A stretch of DNA of 64,000 nt from Sternotherus odoratus. Lineage: Eukaryota > Chordata > Testudines > Kinosternidae. The stretch lies in assembly GCA_032164245.1 (NCBI GenBank), contig JAVMKO010000037.1:62001-126000 (forward strand), written 5' to 3'. Made by a program: the position numbers and the translations under genes. How positions within the stretch are numbered: the first letter of the stretch is position 1; every line of letters begins with the position of its first letter. The notes below the pieces were generated by a model, which was not told the origin of the DNA, made no database searches, and saw only the letters and a program-made list of their open reading frames with translations. Of the stretch, positions 31,380-44,000 are shown piece after piece.

Positions 31380-31620
31380 CTGATACTAGACATGTTTTAT
31401 TTGGAGCAAGGGTAGTCTGAGGAGGTTTCTGTTTGCAGGAGGGAACAAGGTTTGGTCTCTCATTGTACCAAATGGGGAGACAGTTGTTTGTAGAAGAGAA
31501 AAATGTGCCCACTGAGTATGGGATTTGAACCCATGTATGCAGAGCACAAGGAATTAGTAGTCTAGCACCTTAACCACTTGGCCACCTCATCTGAGCTGAC
31601 TGATAAAGGACATTGTGTTC
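31380..31620. repeat. Segmental duplication block E, copy 2
   Basis: Reverse-complement partner of 8060-8290. Confidence 0.75.
31510..31591 (-). pseudogene. tRNA-Ser copy with anticodon ACT
   Basis: An 82-nt copy of the Ser-GCT gene at 8110, with GATGAGGTGGCCAAGTGG at its 5' end and a GGTTCAAATCC B box. The loop CTACTAA would give ACT, an anticodon not used by eukaryotic serine tRNAs. The anticodon stem and the acceptor 3' strand no longer pair well, so a pseudogene is the best call. Confidence 0.75.
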
Positions 31621-31639
31621 TCTTAACCATGTCTGCAGC

Positions 31640-31960
31640 CCCTCTGTAGCCACAGTCGAGAACCAGGATTGGGAGTTGCACTGTGGCTTCCTGGTGAGAG
31701 GGGTACAAACCAGAGTAAGTGGGGGCTGTGGCTGAGGCTGGGCCGGCAGCCTGGTCCCCAGGTTGGGCCCTGGGTTGGGGAAGAGCTGGGGGAAAATTGG
31801 GATGAGTTGTGCCCTTCCCTGCCCTCCATGGGAGGCCTTTGCTCCACTAGCTGACCCATCAAAGGGTTTCCATCATTTTCTCCAGGTTCACCCAGGGGTG
31901 TGTGCCAGGGTGAGCACCAGCTGAGTGGATGGAATTTGAAGGAGGGGCAGGGGACTGTGA
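31640..31960. other. Non-coding spacer, no gene seen
   Basis: Short frames only; nothing recognised. Confidence 0.4.
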
Positions 31961-31964
31961 GAGA

Positions 31965-32037
31965 GTTTTGGGAGTGTCGTGGTTATCACATTTGCCTAAC
32001 ATGCAAAAAGCCCCAGGATCAAAACCAGACAGATACA
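31965..32037 (+). pseudogene. tRNA-Val (AAC) pseudogene
   Basis: GTGTCGTGGTTATCAC and the anticodon arm TTTGC-CTAACAT-GCAAA are those of Val-AAC. The acceptor and T stems have two mismatches each, and the T loop is ATCAAAA instead of TTCGAAA. Confidence 0.75.
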
Positions 32038-32081
32038 GATTTGAGTTCAGGATCTTGGCACAGGGAAAAAAGGAGAGCCGC

Positions 32082-32195
32082 TAGGGTGACCAGACGTCCC
32101 GATTTTATCGGGACAGTCCCGATTTTTTGCCTTCTGTCCCGTGTCCCGACTACACTTTGCTCGGGACGCCATTTGTCCTGATTTCAGGAATTTAT
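32082..32195. mobile_element. MITE, 'gggtgaccagac' family, truncated
   Basis: Begins CTAGGGTGACCAGACGTCCCGATTT and continues with internal 'gggacagtcccgatttt' typical of the family; the other terminus is missing. A complete copy is at 48817-48936. Confidence 0.65.
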
Positions 32196-32199
32196 AGAT

Positions 32200-34065
32200 G
32201 AGCCCTGCGTGCGCAGACTTTGACTCCCCCAGGGAACTCATGGGCAGGATACCCTGGGAGATGAACATGAAGGGGGGAAAGGAGAGCTGGCTGTATTTTA
32301 AAGAATCCTTATTGAGGTTGCAGGAACAAACCATCCCAATGTGTAGAAAGAATAGTAAATATGTCAGATGACCAGCTTGGTTGAACAGTGAAATCCTTGC
32401 TGATCTTAAATGCAAAAAAGAAGCTTACAAGAAGTGGAAATTTGGGCAAATGCCCAGGGAAGAATATAAGAATATTGCTCGGGCATGCAGGAGTGAAATC
32501 AGGAAGGCTAAATCACACTTGGAGTTGCAGCTAGCAAGGGATGGTAAGGGTAACAAGAAGGGTTTCTTTAGGTGTTAGCAACAAGAAAAAAGTCAAGGAA
32601 AGTGTGGGCCGCTTACTGAATGAGGAAGGCAATCTAGTGACAGAGGATGTGGAAAAAGCAAATGTATTCAATGCTTTTTTTTGCCTCTGTCTTGTAATGT
32701 AGTGCCCATTTAAAAAAGGGAAGAAGGAGGAGCCAGGGAATTAAAGGCCAGTCAGCCTCACCTCAGTGTCTGGAAAAATAATGGAGCAGGGCCTCAAGGA
32801 ATCAATCCTGAAGCACTTAGAGGAGAGGAACGTGATCAGGAACAATCAGCATGAATTCACCAAGGGCAAATCATGCCTGACTAACCTAATTGCTTTCTAT
32901 GATGAGATGACTGGCTCTGTGGATGAGGGGAAAGCAGTGTATGTGTTGTTCCTTGACTTTAGCCAAGCTTTTGATATGGTCTCCCTCAATATTCTTGCCA
33001 GCAAGTTAAAGAAGTATGGGCTGGATGAATGGACCATAAGGTGGCTAGAAAGCTGGTGGGATCGTCATGCTCAATGGGTCGTGATCAATGGCTCCATGTC
33101 TAGTTGGCAGCCGGTATCGAGCAGAGTGCCCCAAGGGTCGGTCCTGGGGCTGGTTTTATTCAATATCTTTGTCAATGACCTGGAGGATGGTGTGGACTGC
33201 ACCCTCAGCAAGTTTGCAGATGACACTAAACTGGGAGGAGTGGTAGATACACTGGAGGGTAGGGATAGGATACAGAGGGACCTAGACAAATTAGAGGACT
33301 GGGCCAAAAGAAATTGGATGAGGTTCAACAAGGAGAAGTGCAGAGTCCTGTACTTAGGATGGAAGAATCCCATGCACTGCTACAGAGTAGGGACCGAATG
33401 GCTAGGCAGCAGTTCTGCAGAAAAGGACCTAGGGATTACGGTGGATGAGAAGCTGGATATGAGTCAACAGTGTGCCCTTGTTGCCAAGAAGGCTAATGGC
33501 ATTTTGGGCTATATATATAGGGGCATTGCCAGCAGATCGAGGGATGTGATTCTTCCCCTCTATTTGACATTGGTGAGACCTCATCTGGAGTACTGTGTCC
33601 AGTTTTGGAGCCCACACTAAAAGTGGAAAAATTGGAAAGAGTCCAGAGAAGGGCAACAAAAATGACTAGGGTCTGGTGCGCATGACTTATGAGGAGAGGC
33701 TGACAGAACTGGGATTGTTTAGTCTACAGAAGAGAAGACTGAGGGGGGATTTGATAGCTGCTTTCAACTACCTGAAAGGGGGTTCTAAAGAGGATGGATC
33801 TAGACTTTTCTCAGTGGTGGTAGATGACTGAACAAGGAGTAATGGTCTCAACTTGCAGTTGGGAAGGTTTAAATTGGATATTATTAGGAAAAACTTTTTC
33901 CCTAGGAGGGTGGTCAAGCATTGGAATGGGTTACCTAGGGAGGTGGTAGAATCACCTTCCTTAGATGTTTTTAAGGTCAGGCTTGATAAAGCCCTTGCTG
34001 GGGGTTGGACTAGATGACCTCCAGAGGTCCCTTCCAACCCTAAAATGCTATGATTCTATGAATAA
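32200..34065 (+). mobile_element. CR1 LINE, 5'-truncated, with 3' end
   Basis: Contains the region upstream of the reverse transcriptase, most of the RT domain, the following 3' part of ORF2 and the 3' UTR, ending in 'ccaaccctaaaatgctatgattctatgaa'. CR1 elements end in such short octamer-like repeats and lack poly(A). The frame upstream of 32766 is broken several times (near 32575 and 32700), so the copy is inactive. Confidence 0.93.
32766..33620 (+). pseudogene. CR1 ORF2 reverse transcriptase fragment
   Basis: An open stretch of 284 codons from the RT domain. Visible motifs: LFLDFSQAFD with the first catalytic aspartate (residues 61-70), RVPQGSVLG (120-128), and the FADD catalytic box (150-153) followed by TKLGG. 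A CR1-type tail follows, around LVRPHLEYCVQFW. The endonuclease domain and the start of ORF2 are missing, and the protein is cut at its C terminus, so no activity is expected. Confidence 0.9.
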
Positions 34066-34069
34066 TTGG

Positions 34070-34500
34070 CAGGGTTTTATTATTTCAATTGACTCTGTGC
34101 TGTGCATTGCTTTTGAAAAAAGATAGTGTGAGCAAGTGTCAAAATTTCAGGTATTAAGAAATGGAAATTAGGTGTCAGTTCATTTCTCATGCACATCTCA
34201 TATTTTTTAGTTCTGAATCAGTATTAATACCACGTTTGTTTAATTGCATTAGGGGCTATTTGTATAATTGGTTGCAAGTTTTCATTGGATGTTGTGAAGC
34301 AGCCATCTTAACCTTTTATTTTGAGATCAGTAAATACAATGCAGCATGACACTCCTGAAAGGCTGCCAAGCTCTGGGTGGTGACATGCACCCAGGAGAGC
34401 AAACACCTGATGAGCGCTTTCACCCTGGAAAGCGCTTTTGGTTCTTTGACATTGCTTTACCCACCTCATCACAAAATGCTCTAGGTACCCAGGTAATGAC
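34070..34500. other. Boundary spacer between the tRNA cluster and the GC-rich half
   Basis: AT-rich, unique-looking sequence, no gene seen. GC content rises abruptly after 34500. Confidence 0.4.
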
Positions 34501-35090
34501 AGAGTCACCGCCCCGCCCCCAGCCCCGCCCCCGGCTCGCCGCGCTACCTGGAGGCGGCAACTCCGCAGCGGGGGGGGGTCATGAAGGTCTCCCCGGCACA
34601 GACCCCCCCCCCGGCCAGGAGCAGCAGCGGGGGGAGTGCGGCTCCTCCTCCCGCTTTCAACGTCGGTCCGGTCCCGGGAGGGTCAGGGACTACATCTCCC
34701 CAGCCTGCCCCGGGGGCGCTTCCGCCTTCTCCAGCCTGGGAGAGTTTGCGCTGGAGAAGTTGCACGTGCTCAGTGCGATCCACGGTGTGGCGGGTGAGCG
34801 AGACACCCGCGAGGGGCCAACTGGGCGGGGAAAGTGACTCTCGGCCGGGAAGCGGGGAGCCGCCGTGGATCCGGCCCCGGCCCCGTGGATTGGGGGGCGC
34901 AGAGACTGGGGCCAGCGATGGGTCCCCGCCCCCCGTAGAGCGCGCGGCCGGCCCCGCCCCCATTTGCAGCCCCACGTCACCCCCTCGGCCGTTACCGTCC
35001 CGCGCGCTGAGTCCCCCCCCCGCTCCCATCTCTCTCCAGCCCCTTCGCCTCCGCTCTCCCCTCAACTCCAGACCTCACCGGGCAGAGACG
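34500..35090 (+). promoter_or_regulatory. CpG-rich promoter and 5' leader of coiled-coil gene
   Basis: CpG-dense, with repeated GGGGCGGGG-type GC boxes, a ZNF143-like motif (34689-34708), and 'gcgcttccgcc'. The segment 34505-34760 is paralogous to 50860-51040, which shows the same order: 'gagtcaccgccccgcccccagccccgcc', '(t)acctggag', 'tcaacgtc', 'ggtcccggga', the SBS motif, 'ggggcgcttccgccttctccagcc'. The open frame continues upstream of the chosen ATG but is GC-driven. Confidence 0.6.
34689..34708 (+). promoter_or_regulatory. ZNF143-type SBS motif, copy 2
   Basis: ACTACATCTCCCCAGCCTGC; compared with the copy at 50986 it has one extra C in the middle, which may reduce binding. Confidence 0.55.
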
Positions 35091-38000
35091 ATGGGGGACG
35101 AACAGCGGGGGACGCAGAGCCGGGAAGACGTCGAGGTGAGTCGACCTGAATACGGAGCATTTTAACCCCTTTCCTGTCCGACGGTCCTGGGGGCAGGGGG
35201 TCTCTGGAGGGGGTAGTCAGGGGATGGGGGGGTTGGGTAGGGGAGGGGTCCTGGGGCGGGGGGGGTCTCTGGAGGGGGGAGTCAGGGGACGGGGGGGTTG
35301 GGGAGGGGAGGGGGTCCTGGGGCAGGGGGTCTCTGGAGGGGGTAGTCAGGGGACGGGGGGGTTGGATAGGGAGGGGTCCTGGGGCGGGGGGGGTCTCTGG
35401 AGGGGGTAGTCAGGGGATGGGGGGGTTGGGTAGGGGAGGGGGTCCTGGGGCGGGGGGTCTCTGGAGGGGGTAGTCAGGGGACGGGGGGTTGGGTAGGGGA
35501 GGGGGTCCTGGGGTGGGGGGGGTCTCTGGAGGGGGTAGTCAGGGGACGGGGGGGTTGGGGAGGGGAGGGGTCCTGGGGTGGGGGGGGTCTCTGGAGGGGG
35601 TAGTCAGGGGACGGGGGGGTTGGGTAGGGGTGCTGGGGCGGGGGGGTCTCTGGAGGGGGTAGTCAGGGGATGGGGGGGTTGGGTAGGGGAGGGGGTCCTG
35701 GGGCGGGGGGTCTCTGGAGGGGGTAGTCAGGGACGGGGGGTTGGGTAGGGGAGGGGGTCCTGGGGCGGGGGGTCTCTGGAGGGGGTAGTCAGGGGACGGG
35801 GGGTTGGGTAGGGGAGGGGGTCCTGGGGCGGGGGGGTCTCTGGAGGGGGGTAGTCAGGGGACGGGGGGGTTGGGGAGGGGAGGGGTCCTGGGGCGGGGGG
35901 GGGGGTCTCTGGAGGGGGTAGTCAGGGGACGGGGGGTTGGATAGGGGTGCTGGGGCGGGGGGGTCTCTGGAGGGGGGAGTCAGGGGATGGGGGGGTTCGG
36001 GAGGGGAGGAGTCCTGGGGGCGGAGGGGGGTCTCTGGAGGGGGTAGTCAGGGGACGGGGGGTTGGGTAGGGGAGGGGGTCCTGGGGGCGGGGGGGTCTCT
36101 GGAGGGGGTAGTCAGGGGACGGGGGGGTTGGGTAGGGGAGGGGGTCCTGGGGCGGGGGGGGTCTCTGGAGGGGGAGTCAGGGGACGCGGGGGTTTGGGGA
36201 GGGGTCCTGGGGCGGGGGGGTCTCTGGAGGGGGTAGTCAGGGGATGGGGGGGGTTGGGTAGGGGAGGGGTCCTGGGGGCGGGGGGGTTTCTGGAGGGGGG
36301 AGCCAGGGGATGGGGGGGTTGGGTAGGGAGGGGTCCTGGGGTGGGGGGGTCTCTGGAGGGGGGAGTCAGGGGATGGGGGGGTTGGGTAGGGAGGGGTCCT
36401 GGGGTGGGGGGGTCTCTGGAGGGGGGAGTCAGGGATGGGGGGGTTTGGGTAGGGAGGGGTCCTGGGGCGGGGGGTCTCTGGAGGGGGAGTCAGGGGATGG
36501 GGGGGTTGGGTAGGGGATGGGTCCTGGGGCGGGGGGGTCTCTGGAGGGGGTAGTCAGGGGACGGGGGGGTTGGGTTGGGGAGGGGTCCTGGGGCGGGGGG
36601 GTCTCTGGAGGGGGTAGTCAGGGGATGGGGGGGTTGGGTTGGGAGGGGGTCCTGGGGCGGGGGGGTCTCTGGAGGGGGAGTCAGGGGACGGGGGGGTTGG
36701 GTAGGGGAGGGATCTGGGGCGGGGGGGGTCTCTGGAGGGGGTAGTCAGGGGATGGGGGTGTTGGGTAGGGGAGGGGGTCCTGGGGGCGGAGGGGTCTCTG
36801 GAGGGGGGAGTCAGGGGACGGGGGGGTTGGGAGGGGAGGGTTCCTGGGGCGGGGGGTGTCTGTAGGGAGTAGTCAGGGGACGGGGGGGTTGGGGAGGGAG
36901 GGGGTCCTGGGGGGGGTCTCTGGAGGGGGTAGTCAGGGGATGGGGGGGTTGGGTAGGGGAGGGGGTCCTGGGGCGGGGGGTCTCTGGAGGGGGTAGTCAG
37001 GGGATGGGGGGGTTGGGTAGGGGAGGGGTCCTGGGGTGGGGGGTCTCTGGAGGGGGGAGTCAGGGGATGGGGGGGGTTGGGTAGGGAGGGGTCCTGGGGT
37101 GGGGGGGTCTCTGGAGGGGGTAGTCAGGGGACGGGGGAGGGGGGTTGGGTAGGGGAGGGGTCCTGGGGTGGGGGGTCTCTGTAGGGGGTAGTCAGGATGG
37201 GGGGGTTGGGGAGGGGGAGGGGTCCTGGGGCGGAGGGGTCTCTGGAGGGGGTAGTCAGGGGATGGGGGGGTTGGGTAGGGGAGGGGTCCTGGGGGCTGAG
37301 ATTTATAGAATCTCTTATCTAAAGACTGATAAATGTGTTTTATTTTTTCAGGAGACTCTGCCAGCGATGCAGGTATAGTAAGGATTACATTGAAATATAA
37401 ATAGCTCTTCAAAATACCTGTCAGCAGTTAAAATTAAATTCATTGTAGTAGTATTAATTTTTTACAGGTTTAATAGTGTATTTTTCATACTTTCACCAGT
37501 ATACATTAAAGAACGTTTAATTTATAAACAAAAATGAAATTTAAATGACTTCTCTTTTCACACTTTTAAATACATTTTTCTTCAAGTAGTTCTAAGTCAA
37601 AAACAATAAAAAGCTACCCTAGGAGTTAGTCTGTAGTTAGGGTTAAGTGGTGTTTCTGTATGTGTCGTTTTTTTTGTTTTGTTTTTTTTTAATTAAAACA
37701 GTTTAATATATTTGAGAATAAGCAGACAGGTGGAACTTGCCTTGCAAAATACTGTAGGTAGCTATTTCACCATCTGCTTCAATGGTATTTCCATTTTCCA
37801 CTCTCCAAATATCAGTACATTTATGTGTTTAGGACTTCAATTTATGTTAAAGGTGATCTGAAAAATTTACTTCCCCAAGTAGCATGGGATGGGTCATTCT
37901 GTTAGTAACTGACTGTAAATATGCCTTTTAGAAAAATGAAGTATAGAAAGTCATTGGCATTTTGCTGTGATGTTCCACAATCTGTTATGCTGTGATGTTG

Positions 38001-41000
38001 CAGCTACCATTTCCCCCTGTTGCACTTAGGAGCCAGAAGAGTTCACTAAAGTGAAGTTTTATAGGTAGTATGGTTTTCATCTCAAGGTTAAATAATATTT
38101 TAAAGACTTTAACTGCTCCATATAATTGCCATACCATTTTTCCTGGCTACTTTTAGCCCAACTCTGTACTCCAGTAGCTGTTATATCAAAGAAGGGTGCA
38201 TTTTGAGATATCTGGTTTCCCTCTGTTGCTAACTTGAGTACAGCTGATTTTGTTTTAAAAGCTAAATTCAGCTGCATTCCACTTAATTTTAAAGTCTTGC
38301 AGGGAACCTTTTAATATGAGTTGGGTGTGCGTGGGGGCCAGGAAAGACCATGCATACACTTCCCCCCGAAGTTAGAAGAAAACCACAGTGCCAAGTGGTG
38401 GCTTTACAGTATAAATAGTAAGACTGTGCTATTAATAAGCCAAATAGAACACATTCAAAAGAAAAAGGCCTGACCTTCACACTGATCATAACAAAGCACT
38501 CTGAGTTAAGGCTGCCAAATAGTCCTTAATTCAATCTCATTTAGTCTAAACCTTCTCTAAAACTCCAGCACTGTAGTATCGAAGTGACTTAGTATTGTGC
38601 GAATGTGCAGTCTCTCAAACAGTGGATCTTAATGCATCCTGTCATATGCTTTACTAAAAAATTACTTCCTACTTTCCTAAGCAATCTGTGATGTTCCCCA
38701 AAGTAGGAGTGGTTCCATCATTCATGTGGGATAGAGAAATAGGATCCCGATTTTATAGATGAGGAAACTGAGAAACCAGAAGGCAGACATGATTTGCAAG
38801 GGCCACACACAGGCTGACTCCCGGTGCCCCTCGCCTGCCCGGTCTGGCCTCCTCATCCTCCCCTTGGCCCCATGCCCACCCCCCTCTATCCCCCGGGGGG
38901 GCTGGTGGGTTAGAGCAAGGGGGGGCTAGGAGCCCGGACTCCTGGGTTCTCTCCCTGGCTCTGGGAGGGAGTGGGGGCTGGTGGGTTAGAACAGGGGGGA
39001 CTGGGAGCCAGGACTCCTGGGTTCTCTCCCTGGCTCTGGAAGGCGAGTGGGGGCTGGTGGGTTAGAGCAGGGGGGACTGGGAGCCAGGACCTCCTGGTTT
39101 CTCTCCCTGGCTCTGGAAGGTGAGTGGGGGGCTGGAGGTCACCCAGGTCCTTTCTCTTCCCAGGAGGCCGTGCAGCGGAGGCTGGTCCACAAGGCCCCAG
39201 TGGACGAGAGGCAGAACATCCATACCACTGGCACACCAATCAACTGTATGGCTCAGACACAGAGCAAAAAAACTACCAGCACTAGATTCAGGTGCTTGAA
39301 GAAAGGCAAAGGTACCCCCCCCCCCAGCACCCCGCCACCCCCGATCCCTCCCCCACCGGGGGGCCACGTCTGCCGCTCACCCCGGCCCTCCTCTCGCCAC
39401 AGGAATGAGCTGCTCAAGTTGGAAACAGAATATGAGTTAAACCGACTCAAAATGATATCAGGCCACAGGGAAGAGAAGGAGAAACTCGTGCAGCAGCACG
39501 AAAGGAGGTACCAGGGGACCCGGGGACCCCTCACCCAGCGCCGAGATGCGCCCACCTCTGGGGCGGGGCGGCGGGTGACCCGGGGACCCCTCGCCCGGTA
39601 CTGAGATGCGCCCGGCACTGAGATGCGCCCACCTCTGGGGCGAGGCGGCTGGTGTCCCGGGGACTCCTCGCCCGGCACTGAGATGAGCCCACCTCTGGGG
39701 CAGGGCGGCGGGTGACCTAGGGACCCGGCGCCGAGATGCGCCCACCTCTGGGGCGGGGCGGCGGGTGACCTAGGGACCCGGCGCCGAGATGCGCCCACCT
39801 CTGGGGCGGGGTGGCGGGTTCCCCAGGCCAGGCTACGCCCCCCCCCCCTTCTCCGCAGGTTGGCGGCGGATTGCGAGAGGAAGGCTGCCCAATCTTTTCA
39901 AGAGATGCGATTTTGGAAAACTGTAGGAGAGAGCTGCCAGCTGGAGGCCCAGCGGCGGAAAATAGTGCCCCTGCTGCCAGGCTCGAATGCCAGCCCCCAC
40001 CAGGTGAGTGCCGGGGGAACCCAGGAGTCCTGGCTGCCCACCACCCTGCTCTAACCACTATCCCCCACTCCCCTCCCAGAGCCGGGGAGAGAACCCAGGA
40101 GTCCTGGCTCCTAGCCCCCCCTGCTCTAACCCACCAGCCCCCACTCCTCTCCCAGAGTCGAGGAGAGAACCCAGGAGTCCTGGCTGCCCACCACCCTGCT
40201 CTAACCACTATCCCCCACTCCCCTCCCAGAGCCGGGGAGAGAACCCAGGAGTCCTGGCTCCTAGCCCCCCCTGCTCTAACCCACGTGCCCCCGCGCCCAG
40301 CCCCTCCCCCAGGCCGGGCGACTGCCCCCTGCTCCCCCCTCCCACCACCATTAGCGCTCATCTGCTTTGGTGCGAACGCAGATTACACACCCCGCGGGGC
40401 CCGCCCCACACCCTCCGGCGCGGGGCGCCTTGGGGCCGGGTGTCTCCCCCTCATCCCGGGCTGGGTACCCTTCCCCCGCGGGGACCCCCCCAATCGGTGC
40501 TCGGCGCGCCAGGCCAGCCGCCTTGAACCCGCAGCCCCCCCCGCTATGCGAATCCTGCCAAGAGCCGCGCCGTGCCTTGATTTCCCCTTCCCTCTGCCCA
40601 TTTTCCAGGGCCTGGCACTGGGCGTACCGGATGGGGGGCACCCCCGGGTAATTCCAATGCCCAAGGGCGCTCAACTACCCCCCCGGCGTTCTTTTGCCTT
40701 GCTCGGCCGGCAGTAGTAGGTTGTTATCCCCTTGGTGGAGGGGGATGGACAGTGCCAGTCCCTCCCCTTCTCCCCGGGCTCCTCCGCCAGTCTCTGCCCT
40801 CCTGTCCCTTCCGCTCCCCGCCCCCCAGGCTCTGCCCCACAGCTCACCCTTGCCCCATGGGAGCCCTCACCTCACATCCTGGCTCCTCCCTGGGGCCGCT
40901 CAGCCCGCACCCGGGGTCCTCCGAACTCCCACCCAGCCAGCGTCAATGTGCCCCTCCGACCCCTCCGTGCCCCCTTTCCATGCCAACGGGGGAGGGGTGG

Positions 41001-44000
41001 AAGGGAATAGCCAATCCATGGAGACACCCCTCTCCCCCACCCCCAACCCCCCCAAACGCACAACCCCCCCACCTCACGCAACCTCACACAGACTGCAACA
41101 ACCCTCCACAACCTGTCCCACGCATGCCGACCCCCGCATCCCTGCTTGGCTCCCTGCACCGGCACAGCCCCCCACAACCCGCCCCATTGCAACACCACCC
41201 CATAGCTCCAACCCCTGGGCCCTGGACACACACCCACACCACACAACACACCCACCCTAACACACAACCTCCACGCACAAATCCCAACACGCTTACCTCT
41301 ACAGGTACGCCCCCATACAACCTCAACCTACACACACCACACGCACAACTCCTACACACACACACACACACATACCAACAAACAACCTACACACACAACC
41401 TCCACACACAAATCCCAACACACCGACCTTTACAGGTACGCCCCCCTACAACCTAAACCTGCACACACCACACGCACAACCCCTACACACACACACACAT
41501 ACCAACAAACAACTTCCATGCACAAATCTCTCCACACATCCTCCCTCCAAACACACCCTCCACACGCACACATTCCACGCACAAATCCCAATATACAACC
41601 TCCACCCCCCACAACCTGCACACACATCCCTCCCACAGACACACACAAAAACACATATCCCCTCCACGCACATCCCAGCAAACAACCCATATGTACACAA
41701 CCTCCATGCACAAATCCCAACACACAACCTCTACACACAGACACACACACACACACAACCCGTACACAAATACCAACACACACCCAGCACATGCTACACA
41801 CCCTACACACACACCAACATAACCTCCATGCACAAATCCCAACACACCGACCTCTACAGGTACGCCCCCATACAACCTCAACCTACACACACCACACGCA
41901 CAACCCCTACACACACACATACCAACAAACAACCTACACACACAACCTCCACACACAAATCCCAACACACCGACCACTACAGGTACGCCCCCATACAACC
42001 TAAACCTGCAGACACCACACGCACAACCCCTACACACACACGCACGCACACACATACCAACAAACAACCTACACACATAACCTCCACGCACAAATCTCTC
42101 CACACATCCTCCCTCCAAACACACCCTCCACACGCACACAACTTCCACGCACAAATCCCAATATACAACCTCCACCCCCCCCCACAACCTGCACACACAT
42201 CCCTCCCACAGACACACACAAAAACACATATCCCCTCCACGCACATCCCAGCAAACAACCCATATGTACACAACCTCCATGCACAAATCCCAACACACAA
42301 CCTCTACACACAGACACACACACACAATCTGTACACAAATCCCAACACACAACCTCTACACACACACACACGCGCAACCTGTACACAAATCCCAACACAC
42401 GCCCAACACACACACCAACATAACCTCCATGCACAAATCCCAACACACAACCTCTACACACAGACACACACACACAATCCGTACACAAATCCCAACACAC
42501 TCCCAACACACCCTACACACACACACCAACATAACCTCCGTGCACAAATCCCAACACACAACCTCTACACACAGACACACACACACAACCTGTACACAAA
42601 TCCCAACACACACACTCTCCACTCCCCCACCCCTCCACACACATGCACACACAACCTCTCCACACTCCTGTACACTCCCCCCACCTGCTCTCCACCCCCC
42701 ATGCACAACTTGCTCTAACCCCCACCAACACAGAACCTGCTCTCCTCGCACACAGACCCACACCCAGCCCGCCCCAGGGCACCAACCCACCCCCCCCCTG
42801 ACCCCCTCAGCCTGCAGGCCCATCCGGCCCCACGGCTCCCCTCCCCCCGCATGTGCCCCCCCTGATCCCCGGCCCCACAGCTCCCCTCCCCCCCGCGAAT
42901 CCCCATCTTCCTGGGCACCACCATCTCCCCCCCCGGAACCCCCCATTCCCTCCTCCAGCCCCCATGACCCCCGTGTGCCACCATTGCCCCATAGATGCCG
43001 GCACCCCCACATACCCCAGCACTCCATCCTTTCCCCCCCCAGCACCCCATTTCCCCCCCGGCACCCCATCCCTCCCCCCCCCCCGCAGCCCCGTCTGCTC
43101 GCTCCGCTCTCCCGGCACCGTCTGCCTGGCTGGGCTGGGAACTGGCCGGCCCTGTCCTCCTGCCCCCCAGGCTCCCCCCCCAGCTCCCCCCACCCTCAGG
43201 ACCCATAAACTGATTAGCTCGACAAAGACACAGGGGGAGGATTATGGGTGTTAAACTCCCCCCCCCCGCCCAATCCCCAGGCTCCGGCAGCCCCGTCCAC
43301 CCGGTGGGGGGGGGGGGCGGCGGGAGACCGGCCGGGGGGGGCCATGGGCCCCAAAATTTCTGTCGCTGGCCCTGCCCCCTACACCCGACCCCCCCACACT
43401 CCTCCCCCCAGAGACATGCCCAACGCACTCCCCAGACCCCGACCCCTCCCCCCACCCCTCCCCCCCAGAGACATGCCCAATGCACTCCCCAGACCCCGCC
43501 CCGCGAGGACCCCCCCCCCCGCCCCTCACCCCACGGTGCGGCGCCGCTTCCGGGAGCCCCTCCCAAAGCTGCCAATCACTGTGCTTGGTCCCGCCCCCAT
43601 CCCGTGCCCTGGAGCAGTGGGCGGTGCCTGGTATGCTAATGAGGACGAGGCTGAACTGCCCTGAGCAGTGAACCGCTCCGGGACTTGGGGGATGGGGGGT
43701 CGCTCTCTGCCCCCTTCCCCCCCCAACCGCCACTCGCCCCCCTCCCCCACACGACCTCTACCCCTCCCCCACAGCCACCCCGGATTCCCGCCGGACCCCA
43801 TCCAGGGGAGAAAGGAGGCGGGGGGGGGGGGGCTGGAGTCACCCTGAGGTGTCTAGCTGCCGTCCCACGGTGGGTTCTGCAAAACCCAGCTCTGCTTTAT
43901 GAATAATCCCCCCCTGGGGGAGGGGGCAGCACCTGCCATTTCTTCCCCAGTTTTGCACCATGGGGGGTGCTGGAAAGCCCAACTTCTCTTAATGTACAAA

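Noticed and set aside
40872..42785. Cys/Val-rich and His/Thr-rich frames of up to about 315 codons
   Set aside because: Translations of the AC-rich satellite and C-rich DNA. The apparent cysteine spacing comes from TG/CA dinucleotides, not from a peptide family.
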